The translations under genes were made by a program, and so were the position numbers. 64,000 bases of DNA from Virgibacillus salexigens (GTDB lineage: Bacteria; Bacillota; Bacilli; Bacillales; Amphibacillaceae). Where the stretch lies: NCBI RefSeq assembly GCF_014905415.1, contig NZ_BNEO01000009.1, positions 1-64,000 of the forward strand, given 5' to 3'. This document shows positions 25,687 to 34,457 of this stretch, piece after piece (within the stretch, counting starts at the first letter, position 1; every line of letters begins with the position of its first letter). Under the pieces are notes generated by a model. The model was not told the DNA's origin, did no database searches, and was given only the letters and a program-made list of their open reading frames with translations.

Positions 25687-26139
25687 TTGGGTACAACAAA
25701 ACAACGTTTACATGTTCGATTGGCACCTGACATTGTTGAAAAGATACAGACCATTGCAGCTGAAAAACATGTATCTCAAACCGATGCCATTACAGAAGCA
25801 ATTGATCATTACTTTGCAGAACGTGATGAAAAATATGTTGTGTTTCAAAACATGATCTCGGAATTAATCGATGAAAAGTTCGCAGCTATGCAAGAAAAGC
25901 TTCATCGTATTCAGGTTACCGGCAATGTGATTGACCGTGATACCAAAATTATTCTGGAGTTTATGAATCATTATTACTTGATTAATGAATTTAAAGATTT
26001 GATTACAACTGAAAAATATAAAACAAATGGGATGCAGCAAGCAGAAGACTTAATTCAAAAACGTATCCATAAACATCGTCAAAAGAAACTCGATTATGAA
26101 AAGCAAAAAGCACAAAAGCAACAGGAAAGTGAGGCCTAA
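25687..26139 (+). CDS. Ribbon-helix-helix relaxosome accessory protein 2
   Basis: 150-aa protein with an RHH-type N-terminus (TKQRLHVRLAPDIVEKIQTI, then VSQTDAITEAIDHYF) and a long helical, basic C-terminus (HKHRQKKLDYEKQKAQKQQE). TTG start after AAGGAGATGAATTAA. Starts 1 nt after accessory protein 1, so the two are cotranslated and could form a heteromeric oriT-binding complex. Confidence 0.78.
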   Translation: MGTTKQRLHVRLAPDIVEKIQTIAAEKHVSQTDAITEAIDHYFAERDEKYVVFQNMISELIDEKFAAMQEKLHRIQVTGNVIDRDTKIILEFMNHYYLINEFKDLITTEKYKTNGMQQAEDLIQKRIHKHRQKKLDYEKQKAQKQQESEA

Positions 26140-26142
26140 TAC

Positions 26143-27387
26143 ATGAGCACTCCTGCGGTTGTGTTAAGAAGCAAATTTGTCACACCCGGATCCAATACGT
26201 TTAATGATTATATCAATTATATCGATCGAGAAGATGCCAAACGTCATATCCATGTTAAGCAATCATCCAAAGAAACGGATGATTTTTATATTTTTCATGA
26301 CTTCATGGATTATATGGAGGATGAAGCAAAACAAGGTCAATTGTTCACAAGCGATAATGATCAGTTGAATCAGAGTGACAAGAAACTCTTGAAGCAGAAA
26401 TTTCAAAAAGCACAACAAAATGAATCACCTATGTGGCAGGATGTCATTAGTTTTGATAATGAGTGGTTAGCAAAGCAAGGGCTTTATCATCCGGCTACCC
26501 ATACGGTTAATGAAGTGAACATGCGGAAGGTTATCCGCGGAACAATGCATACGGTGTTGAAGGCAGAAGGTATGGAAAAATCGGCTATATGGACAGCATC
26601 TTTACACTATAATACGGACAACATTCATGTCCATATAGCTTCAACGGAAGCCCATCCAACACGTGAGAAAATAAATGTTTTCGATAAGGAAACCCAAACA
26701 TGGCATGAAGAATATCGTGCCAAACGTAAACCAAAGACACTGGATAAAATGAAATCCAAAGTGGCGAACATGATACTGGATCGAACGAAAGAACGCAATA
26801 AAGTTGATGAACTTGTTCGAGGTACCGTTCATCATAAAAAAGAAAATGGTGTTTCCTTGTCTGCTTATCGCAAAACAAAAGAGTTGTTTCAGGATGCAAT
26901 GGAGCACCTTCCAACGGATAAAAGACAATGGCAATATGGTTACCAATCGATTAATGATGCAAGACCGTATATTGATGAGATTACGAATATTTATCTGCAG
27001 CAATTTCATGCAGAAGATATGAATCAGTTGCACCAACAATTGGATGAGGAAGTAAATGTGATGAAAGAAATGTATGGAGAGGGGAGTGATTATGAAACGT
27101 ATAAACAAACGAAATTAGATGATCTGAAGAAGCGTATGGGGAATGCATTACTGGCTGAGATGCGCGAGTATGATAAAGCGCAAAACGATAAATTATTTCA
27201 TCCGAGACAATTCAATAGATTACATTCACTTTCATCTCAAGAAGCATTTGCTGATCCCCATCATACTGTTTATGCGTTTAATGCTTCTATGATGAAGTTA
27301 AGTAAAGCTATGCGTCGAACGTTTCATGACTACCAAAAAGATCGTAATCTGCAAGAATTTGACCGTATAATGGATGGCTATGAATAA
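26143..27387 (+). CDS. MobL-type relaxase
   Basis: 414-aa relaxase. Key motif NTDNIHVHIAS (about residues 153-163), the histidine metal-binding motif, and an N-terminal VVLRSKFVTPGSNTFNDYI that matches the MobL-like relaxases of Firmicute plasmids such as pLS20. The catalytic Tyr is probably among the N-terminal residues (YINYIDRE). The enzyme nicks oriT and pilots the strand through the channel. The long helical C-terminus may bind the coupling protein. Confidence 0.85.
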   Translation: MSTPAVVLRSKFVTPGSNTFNDYINYIDREDAKRHIHVKQSSKETDDFYIFHDFMDYMEDEAKQGQLFTSDNDQLNQSDKKLLKQKFQKAQQNESPMWQDVISFDNEWLAKQGLYHPATHTVNEVNMRKVIRGTMHTVLKAEGMEKSAIWTASLHYNTDNIHVHIASTEAHPTREKINVFDKETQTWHEEYRAKRKPKTLDKMKSKVANMILDRTKERNKVDELVRGTVHHKKENGVSLSAYRKTKELFQDAMEHLPTDKRQWQYGYQSINDARPYIDEITNIYLQQFHAEDMNQLHQQLDEEVNVMKEMYGEGSDYETYKQTKLDDLKKRMGNALLAEMREYDKAQNDKLFHPRQFNRLHSLSSQEAFADPHHTVYAFNASMMKLSKAMRRTFHDYQKDRNLQEFDRIMDGYE

Positions 27388-27488
27388 ACAAAAAGGTGGT
27401 CGTATTATAAATTGAAAACCTTCTATTCTTATTTATTATGAAACATTTTACATGTAAAAGGCTATTCGAATAAGAAAGGTTGAAGAAA

Positions 27489-27905
27489 ATGAAATACCAA
27501 TTAGAGTACGATAAAGTCTTATTAGCAAAAGAGCCTGTTTTAGTAGAAACAGGTGATATTATTTCAGGAGTTTCAATGTTAATTCGTTTTAGTAAAGTTT
27601 TTGAAGAAAATCCTTCAGATGATATATATATGATTAATGTTGATGGGGTAGATAAAACGTTACCTGAGTTATTGAAGGTGGCCTATGACTCAGAAATAAG
27701 GAAATTTAGTTTCTTTCCTAATGATGTCCTTGGCAACAAATACGAAGTTGTTGGTTATACAAAAGATGTAGGGGAAGGGTTTTTAGTGTCTCATCCTATT
27801 AGTAAAAAAGAATTTGATGAGATTATCAAAGATTACGGACACTTATTTGCTACAGATAAATCATTACAAAGCTGCGCTTATTCCATTCATAAATTAGAGG
27901 GATGA
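27489..27905 (+). CDS. Hypothetical protein between relaxase and topoisomerase
   Basis: 138-aa soluble acidic protein (MKYQLEYDKVLLAKEPVLVE...). No motif recognised. Start at ATG 27489, after GAAAGG. No obvious coupling with either neighbour. Confidence 0.6.
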   Translation: MKYQLEYDKVLLAKEPVLVETGDIISGVSMLIRFSKVFEENPSDDIYMINVDGVDKTLPELLKVAYDSEIRKFSFFPNDVLGNKYEVVGYTKDVGEGFLVSHPISKKEFDEIIKDYGHLFATDKSLQSCAYSIHKLEG

Positions 27906-27998
27906 TTATTGAAAATTAAAAAGCTACTTTGACCTTATGAAAAACATAGCAAGACTTATAACACAAAATATATAGTGATAAGGGAGATTGACTCATAA

Positions 27999-30140
27999 AT
28001 GGGACTTACATTAATTTTAGCTGAGAAACCAAGTCAAGCTATGCACTATGCAGAAGCTCTACAGCATGTCAGTAAAAAAGATGGCTACCTGGAAGCAAAC
28101 GATAAACGATTCTTTCCAGGAAAAGTATATATAACGTGGGGATTTGGTCATTTGGTAGAGTTGGTACCACCAGAATCTTATAGTGAATCTTGGAAACAGT
28201 GGCAATTAAACAAGTTACCAATATTTCCGGAAACATTTCAATTTCAAGTAGGTAAAGATAAAAGGAAACAGTTTAACGTTGTGAAGAAATTATTGAAAGA
28301 AACAGATGAAATCATTGTCGCAACTGACTGTGACCGTGAAGGGGAAAACATTGCCAGAAGTATTATTAAAATGGCCGGTGCATCTAACAAACCAACCAAG
28401 CGATTATGGATAAATTCATTGGAAGTGGATGAAATTCAAAGCGGATTGAAGCAGCTGAAAGATGGAAATAACTATATTTCATTGTATAAGGAAGCTCAAA
28501 CACGACAATTGAGTGATTGGCTGGTTGGCATGAATGCATCCCGTTTATATACATTGCTCCTGCAGCAAAGAGGGATGCAGGGTGTCTTTAGTGTTGGCAG
28601 AGTACAAACGGCTACACTTTATTTATTGTATAAAAGACAACAGGAAATCGAGAACTTTGTCTCCAAACCTTTTTTTGATTTAGTTGGCAACATAAATGTC
28701 AAAAATGGTTCATTTGATGCCAAAGTGAAAGCACGTTATCAAACGAAAGAGGACGCGATGAATATCTTGGATTCTCATCGTCTGTCATCTGGCGAAAACC
28801 AAGGAATTATACAACAGGTCACAAAAGAACAGAAAAACAAGAAAGCACCGAAGCTGCATTCCTTATCAACGCTGCAAGCAACTGCCAATAAGAACTGGAA
28901 GTATAGCCCGTCTGACGTATTAAAAACGGCACAAGCTTTGTATGAGAAAAAACTATTATCGTACCCAAGAACGGACAGTCATTATATTACGGAGAGTGAG
29001 TTTGCATACTTAAAAAGCCATCTACCAACGTATCAATCTTGTTTAAACGTATCGATGGATGTTGTCTATCCCAATGCACGAAAACGTTATGTGGATAGTT
29101 CCAAGGTTCAGGAGCATTATGCCATCATTCCCACAAAACAGGTACCGAACAAGCAGGGTTTGACTGATAAAGAATGGAATATTTATCAGGAAGTTATGGC
29201 AAGGACAATCGCAATGTTTGCTGGTGATTATGAATATGAAGAGACGAAGGTAGATGTTGATGTAAATGGATTGTGCTTTCAGAAAACCGGCAAGGTAGAG
29301 CTAAAAAAAGGTTGGAAAGCATTATTTACAGAAGATACATCCGACGCAAAAGATGAGGCTGAACAAGACAATACGGTTCTTCCGTCTATGCAAGAAGGGG
29401 AATCTTGCAACGTTGGGATTGATATATATGAAGGAAAAACGAAACCATCGAAGGCTTATACACAAGGGCAATTAATTAATGTCATGAAACAAGCTGGTAA
29501 GGAAATTGACGATGAAGCACTACAGCATACTTTGAAAGAAAATGAAGGGATTGGAACGGAAGCAACCAGAGCAAATATCCTTGATACGTTGAAAAAGCAG
29601 TACTATATCGAGATAAATAAGAATAAAGTGTCGGTTACCAAGAAAGGACAAATTTTATGTCAGGCTGTCGAAGGAACGATTCTAGCTAGTCCCGAGATGA
29701 CCGCCAAATGGGAAAAGTATTTACACAAAATCGGACAAAATGAAGCTTCTCAAGAACACTTTATTTCTAAGATAGAACAGATGTTGGAATCATTAATGGA
29801 AAATGCACCGAAAAAGGTAAACGCAATGCAGCAGCAGTTTCAAGAAGTAAAAGAGCAATCCGGTATTGGAGATTGTCCGATATGCAGCCAGAAAGGAGGG
29901 AAGGTGGAGGACAAAGGAAAGTTTTATGGTTGCTCCCGTTATAGAGATGGCTGCACGTTTACATTACCCAAACGGTTCCTTGGAAAGGCAATCAGTGAAA
30001 CCAATATTAAAAAGCTTCTTGCAGGTAACAAAACCAATTTAATCAAGGGATTCAAGAGTAAGAAAGGAAAAACATTTGATGCGTATTTACGCTATGACAG
30101 CGAAGAACAGCGAATAAAACCTGAGTTTGAGAAGGGATGA
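27999..30140 (+). CDS. topB: DNA topoisomerase III
   Basis: 713-aa type IA topoisomerase. N-terminal Toprim domain (LILAEKPSQAMHYAEAL, acidic triad in ATDCDREGE), active-site Tyr near residue 322 in LSYPRTDSHYI, and a C-terminal zinc ribbon (CPIC ... GCSRYRDGCTF). Element-encoded topoisomerase III (TraI in pSK41) is common in Gram-positive conjugative elements; it resolves intermediates of plasmid-like replication or strand transfer. Confidence 0.95.
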   Translation: MGLTLILAEKPSQAMHYAEALQHVSKKDGYLEANDKRFFPGKVYITWGFGHLVELVPPESYSESWKQWQLNKLPIFPETFQFQVGKDKRKQFNVVKKLLKETDEIIVATDCDREGENIARSIIKMAGASNKPTKRLWINSLEVDEIQSGLKQLKDGNNYISLYKEAQTRQLSDWLVGMNASRLYTLLLQQRGMQGVFSVGRVQTATLYLLYKRQQEIENFVSKPFFDLVGNINVKNGSFDAKVKARYQTKEDAMNILDSHRLSSGENQGIIQQVTKEQKNKKAPKLHSLSTLQATANKNWKYSPSDVLKTAQALYEKKLLSYPRTDSHYITESEFAYLKSHLPTYQSCLNVSMDVVYPNARKRYVDSSKVQEHYAIIPTKQVPNKQGLTDKEWNIYQEVMARTIAMFAGDYEYEETKVDVDVNGLCFQKTGKVELKKGWKALFTEDTSDAKDEAEQDNTVLPSMQEGESCNVGIDIYEGKTKPSKAYTQGQLINVMKQAGKEIDDEALQHTLKENEGIGTEATRANILDTLKKQYYIEINKNKVSVTKKGQILCQAVEGTILASPEMTAKWEKYLHKIGQNEASQEHFISKIEQMLESLMENAPKKVNAMQQQFQEVKEQSGIGDCPICSQKGGKVEDKGKFYGCSRYRDGCTFTLPKRFLGKAISETNIKKLLAGNKTNLIKGFKSKKGKTFDAYLRYDSEEQRIKPEFEKG

Positions 30141-30146
30141 TATGGC

Positions 30147-30374
30147 ATGGATATGTACGTTAATGGAGAGTATCGAGTAATTGATATTGGATATATAAAG
30201 AAAATCAAGACTTTAAGTGTCGTGTTTATCGTGAAAGACGGAGAGGTAGAGATGAAAGTGGATGACATAACATTGGATACGGTTCAAACGATTTATCGGG
30301 CAGATAAGGAAGCCTTATTTCCGTTGGATGTAAAAAATAAAAAGGTTATATTGGATGACGAAACGACAAATTAA
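30147..30374 (+). CDS. Small hypothetical protein after topB
   Basis: 75-aa predicted beta-rich protein (MDMYVNGEYRVIDIGYIKKI...). Starts 6 nt after topB, so it is cotranscribed. No family recognised. A terminator-like hairpin follows. Confidence 0.6.
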   Translation: MDMYVNGEYRVIDIGYIKKIKTLSVVFIVKDGEVEMKVDDITLDTVQTIYRADKEALFPLDVKNKKVILDDETTN

Positions 30375-30393
30375 TGAACGTGATGATTGCACT

Positions 30394-30419
30394 GACTTCC
30401 ATTGTGGGAGTTTTTATTT
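30394..30419 (+). terminator. Terminator-like hairpin
   Basis: GACTTCC-ATTGT-GGGAGTT with a long T tract. A weaker relative of the CTTCC/GGGAG stems at 12327, 30849 and 31444. Confidence 0.55.
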
Positions 30420-30438
30420 TGCATAAAGGGGGGGAAGC

Positions 30439-30826
30439 ATGAATAGCTATAGAATCATATCAACGTTCGATTTTGAATGTCTCGCAACCATCATGATGAC
30501 GGATAGGAAACCGGCGATGTGATTGAACGCGGAATATGGAACCCGGATCCAGCCAATAAAGACGATTTATATATTTGTTTGTATAATCCGGACAAGCACA
30601 TATACCCGAACCTGTTGGATTAGAGGATATGTTGGATGTATATCAACTAGAAGAAGTATTGAAGCCTAGTATGTATCAGCAGCTGCAAAATTCTTTATTT
30701 GAGAAAAATGTGCCATTCACTTACGGATTAATGGAAAATGATTTTTCTATGTCTACGGCTGTAACGCTAGTTTATGAACTCAGATATGATAAGACGGCAA
30801 CAGACGGCAACGAAAGCCAAAGATAA
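30439..30826 (+). pseudogene. Frameshifted hypothetical gene
   Basis: The ATG at 30439 follows GGGGGGAAGC, but its frame stops after about 27 codons. Reading then continues in a second frame (TGDVIERGIWNPDPANKDDL then CLYNPDKHIY) and, after another shift near 30607, in a third frame (PEPVGLEDMLDVYQLEEVLK) to the stop at 30824-30826. Continuous protein-like sequence across the frames indicates a decayed gene of roughly 130 codons. Family unknown. Confidence 0.65.
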
Positions 30827-30848
30827 TGACTATAGTATGGAAATGTGA

Positions 30849-30875
30849 GGGCTTCCGTTTGGGAGTCCTTTCTTT
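30849..30875 (+). terminator. Terminator-like hairpin
   Basis: GGGCTTCC-GTTT-GGGAGTCC followed by TTTCTTTAT; nearly identical to the stem at 12327. Confidence 0.6.
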
Positions 30876-30899
30876 ATGTCTGGAAAGGGTAAACAATTT

Positions 30900-31439
30900 A
30901 TGGAAAAAGATAAACGAGAAATTTATGTTGGAAACGCTGACGTATACCTTATTCAAGGATTGGAGTTAGATGTGGAATTTGATTATATTTCACAAGCAGA
31001 GCACACAGCAGCCATCCTTGAACTAGAGAATTATATTCAGGAACAAGGCATACACCCGGTTAAAAATGAGGACGGATATATTGCGGCAGAAGAAGATACC
31101 ATTGTTTATGTTCCCAAAACAGGGGAGATTGATTATGCTGCTGGTTTTGACGGACAAAATCTCTTAGAGAAAGATCATCGAACGGAACAACTATTAGATG
31201 ACTTTTATGATGACTGCCTTTCTTTTTGGAAACGAGAAAACGATAAAAATTCCGGTTTTGCACTAGCTAAAAGCCCAGAAGAACTTGCTTTACAAGATAT
31301 TTCTTCTCTGGAACATGATCCAACCGTTCCAAATGGCGGTTTGTTGGATGAGAATATAAAACAAGCGTGGTTACAAGAAAAGCGATATGAGCTAGCGAAT
31401 AAAAATACGAAAGCACATATGCAAGATATGGATATGTAA
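30900..31439 (+). CDS. Hypothetical acidic protein
   Basis: 179-aa very acidic protein (MEKDKREIYVGNADVYLIQG...), not recognised. It lies between two terminator-like hairpins and just upstream of the ArdC-like gene. Strongly acidic composition is also seen in DNA-mimic antirestriction proteins, but there is no direct evidence for that role here. Start at ATG 30900 after GAAAGGG. Confidence 0.6.
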   Translation: MEKDKREIYVGNADVYLIQGLELDVEFDYISQAEHTAAILELENYIQEQGIHPVKNEDGYIAAEEDTIVYVPKTGEIDYAAGFDGQNLLEKDHRTEQLLDDFYDDCLSFWKRENDKNSGFALAKSPEELALQDISSLEHDPTVPNGGLLDENIKQAWLQEKRYELANKNTKAHMQDMDM

Positions 31440-31443
31440 TGTT

Positions 31444-31476
31444 AGGCTTCCCTGTTAAAAGGGGAGCCTTTTCTAT
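31444..31476 (+). terminator. Terminator-like hairpin
   Basis: AGGCTTCCC-TGTTAAAA-GGGGAGCCT followed by TTTCTATTT, located 21 nt before the ArdC-like start. Confidence 0.7.
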
Positions 31477-31497
31477 TTCATGAAAGGATGAATTTGT

Positions 31498-33102
31498 ATG
31501 AAGCGAAAAACGATTGAACAAAAACGGGAAAAAGTGAAACAATTAACTGAAACGATGGATAATTCTATTGATTCCTATTTTGAAAGTGAAGAAAAAATGG
31601 CGGAATATCTGGAATTTATGACGCAATTTCATAATTACTCGCTGCGTAATTCCGCCTTAATTCAAAGTCAGTTTAAGGGAGCACAAGCGGTTGGAAACTA
31701 TAACTTCTGGAAAGAGAAAGGTTTTCAAGTACAGAAAGGTGAGAAAGCCATTCGAATTTTAGTGCCAAATAAGACACAACCAAAATTTAAGGATGAAAAC
31801 GGTAAATGGAAAAGCATAAATAGGGCTACTGAACAGGAAAATGAATTATTAAACAAAGGGGAATTAGAGAAAAAGGCAAGTGGGTTGTATTTTGGTAAAG
31901 GCAGTGTTTTCGATGTTTCGCAAACTGATGCAAAAGCTAGTGATCTCCCAGATATTTTCCCGAATAGATGGCTGGAGGGGAATGTAGCAAACTATCAAAA
32001 TATGTTAGAGGCCCTGCAAAAAGTGGAAAATAAACTAGATGTGACGATTGGCGAGCCTTTAGAGGAATTAGGTGCTGCCAAAGGTGCATTTTACCAAGGA
32101 TTAGACAGTAGAAAAAATCATATTGGTTTAAATCCACGTAATGATGAATTGCAAAACGTGAAAACATTAATCCATGAATTGGCCCATGCCAAGTTGCATG
32201 GTACTCCAGATAAGCATTTCAATCTATCTTCGGAAGAAAAAGAATTCCAAGCAGAAATGACAGCTTATGCCGTTGCATCCTACTTTGATATTGATACAAG
32301 TGATTATTCTTTGGGCTACCTTGCGAATTGGACCCAAGGAAAGGAATTAAAAGATAAAGCAAAGTTATTGGAAGAAGTAAGAGGAGCAGCAGTTGAATTT
32401 ATTGAGGTTATGGAACCTGAGTTGATGAAAGATCAAGCTAAAGAAATGGAAAACGGTAGGGAATCCTTTATAAAAGCTATTCAGTATCGAAAAGATACGT
32501 CTGAACTTATAGAAGTTAATCAAGAAGCAATGGACTATGTGATTGATCATAAGGAAGAAGAACATACAAAAGGCTTGTATTATCTTGCGGACGGGAATGC
32601 AATGGCTGGACTGGATAATTCTACGAACGAAGCGTGCACAGAAGAATTCGATCATGTAGTAAAATGCAAGGCATGGTTAAAGGGATATGACTTAGATATT
32701 GAGAAGCCACAAATGTTTATTGAGTGGTCTGAGGCACCGGAATTAGAAGTTGATTCAATGATGGATTTTGCACATGGTAACGCTATTATGGAGAAGTTGG
32801 AAGAAAGGTATCAAGCTGACGATAGAAACTATAAAACCCTTTATCATATTATTTTTCCTGCAAATTATAATTCGGAGACGGAAATTGTAAGTATTGATCG
32901 GTTGGATATTGGAGAGGGGGAAGTCTTGAATCCACATCATCAGGTTCGGAAAGAAGATAACCTTGAGGTTGACCAACTAAGGGTGCTTGATGATGCTGTT
33001 TATAGTTTCTTAAACAAAGGAGAAGAAAAAGATATTAGTGATTGGTTGGAAGTTAAAGGTGGAAAAAGAAAACTACAAGAAGCCGTTATGGAATTGATGT
33101 GA
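31498..33102 (+). CDS. ArdC-like antirestriction protein with metallopeptidase motif
   Basis: 534-aa protein. N-terminal ssDNA-binding ArdC-type domain (about 1-130: HNYSLRNSALIQSQFKGAQA and NYNFWKEKGFQVQKGEKAIR), then a zincin-like domain with HELAHAKLH (from about residue 226). The C-terminal ~250 residues resemble the LPD-type domains found in large mobile-element polyproteins. ArdC proteins protect incoming single-stranded conjugative DNA from host restriction (established for plasmid pSA). A terminator and the Tn554-like module follow. Confidence 0.85.
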   Translation: MKRKTIEQKREKVKQLTETMDNSIDSYFESEEKMAEYLEFMTQFHNYSLRNSALIQSQFKGAQAVGNYNFWKEKGFQVQKGEKAIRILVPNKTQPKFKDENGKWKSINRATEQENELLNKGELEKKASGLYFGKGSVFDVSQTDAKASDLPDIFPNRWLEGNVANYQNMLEALQKVENKLDVTIGEPLEELGAAKGAFYQGLDSRKNHIGLNPRNDELQNVKTLIHELAHAKLHGTPDKHFNLSSEEKEFQAEMTAYAVASYFDIDTSDYSLGYLANWTQGKELKDKAKLLEEVRGAAVEFIEVMEPELMKDQAKEMENGRESFIKAIQYRKDTSELIEVNQEAMDYVIDHKEEEHTKGLYYLADGNAMAGLDNSTNEACTEEFDHVVKCKAWLKGYDLDIEKPQMFIEWSEAPELEVDSMMDFAHGNAIMEKLEERYQADDRNYKTLYHIIFPANYNSETEIVSIDRLDIGEGEVLNPHHQVRKEDNLEVDQLRVLDDAVYSFLNKGEEKDISDWLEVKGGKRKLQEAVMELM

Positions 33103-33198
33103 AAAACTTTATAGTTTGTTATACTTACTATTAGTGTAATAGGGCTTTCATGGGTGGTAGTTCACCCCTTTTCTTGAATTAAATATACTATAATAATA

Positions 33199-33243
33199 AG
33201 AGGATAGTTAGTTTAATATAATAGCTAATATCCTCTTTTTTAT
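33199..33243 (+). terminator. Terminator ending the conjugation/ArdC region
   Basis: AGAGGATA-TTAG...CTAA-TATCCTCT stem followed by TTTTTTAT. It separates the ICE backbone from the Tn554-like accessory region. Confidence 0.75.
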
Positions 33244-33324
33244 GCATACTAGAATTATATAATATACTTTTAAATTTTAGTCTAATATGTTTAGTTTATG
33301 ATTCTATTATTGATGGAGGTTATT

Positions 33325-34434
33325 ATGAAAGTACAGGAAGTGTTACTTGATGATAATAAAAAAAGATACATGCTTCTTGATGAAGAAGGCATACCAGTAG
33401 TCCCAGTAATGAGATATTTAAAATATCTAGATATGACAGGGAAAAGTAGTAATACTCAAAAAACGTATTGTTATGCTTTAAAGCAATATTTCAGTTATTT
33501 ACTTGAAATAGAAAAAGATTTTAAAGTTATAACAATAAAAGATTTAGCAGAGTTTATTGTATGGTTAAGGAATCCTTATGCAAGTAGCAGAGTAACTCTA
33601 TTAAAAAAAACAAAAGCAAAAAAGACTGGGAAAACAGTAAATCTCACTATTACCGTAGTTACTAATTTTTATGATTATTTATTTCGTATTCAAGAAATAA
33701 ATAACGACATGATAGAAAGGCTGATGAAGCAAGTATTTACTGGAGGGCATAAAAAATACAAAGATTTCCTTTATCATGTCAATAAAGATAAGCCTTCTTA
33801 TAAGAATATCTTAGCGTTAAAAGAACCAAGGAAAAAGTTACAAGTATTGTCTAAAGAAGAAGTTGAACAGATTCATGAAGCCACAAGCAACATGCGGGAT
33901 CGATTGCTTATTAAACTGCTATATGAAACAGGATTAAGAATTGGAGAAGTACTATCGTTGTTCATAGAAGACTTTATTTACGATCATAAAAATGGACACC
34001 GTATCCAGTTGAAAGATAGAGGGGAATTATCAAACGGTGCAAAGTTGAAAACAGGAGAGCGTGCCATACATATTTCACAAGAGTTAATGGATGTATTTGA
34101 TGATTACTTATATGAAGTCATTGACGAGTTGGAGGTCAATACTGACTTTGTTTTTGTGAAGTTGCGAGGAAAAAATGTAGGGAAACCAATGGAATATTGG
34201 AACGTAGAATCACTATTTAAGCGTTTAAAAAAGAAAACAGGGATAAACCTACACCCTCACCTATTTCGCCATACACACGCTACAATCTATTACCAGAAAA
34301 CAAAGGATATTAAACAAGTACAAGAACGATTAGGACACTCTCAAATACAAACAACAATGAACCTGTACCTGCATCCTTCGGATGAAGAAATCCGTGAGAA
34401 TTGGGAGAAAGCACAAACAGCATTTAAAATTTAA
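33325..34434 (+). CDS. tnpA: Tn554-type transposase A (tyrosine recombinase)
   Basis: 369-aa tyrosine recombinase. Catalytic residues visible: Arg in ETGLRIGEVLSL, H-x-x-R in HLFRHTHAT, His in LGHSQIQTT and Tyr in NLYLHPS. Size and the tnpA-tnpB-tnpC order that follows match Tn554. Start at ATG 33325 preceded by GGAGG; upstream in-frame codons lack a site. The left end of the transposon is probably within the 80 nt upstream. Confidence 0.88.
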   Translation: MKVQEVLLDDNKKRYMLLDEEGIPVVPVMRYLKYLDMTGKSSNTQKTYCYALKQYFSYLLEIEKDFKVITIKDLAEFIVWLRNPYASSRVTLLKKTKAKKTGKTVNLTITVVTNFYDYLFRIQEINNDMIERLMKQVFTGGHKKYKDFLYHVNKDKPSYKNILALKEPRKKLQVLSKEEVEQIHEATSNMRDRLLIKLLYETGLRIGEVLSLFIEDFIYDHKNGHRIQLKDRGELSNGAKLKTGERAIHISQELMDVFDDYLYEVIDELEVNTDFVFVKLRGKNVGKPMEYWNVESLFKRLKKKTGINLHPHLFRHTHATIYYQKTKDIKQVQERLGHSQIQTTMNLYLHPSDEEIRENWEKAQTAFKI

Positions 34435-34457
34435 AAAGTTAAAGGGGCATATCATTA

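Noticed and set aside
26585-27108. Minus-strand frames inside the relaxase gene
   Set aside because: Hydrophobic low-complexity shadows of a charged coding sequence; the plus-strand frame has clear relaxase motifs.
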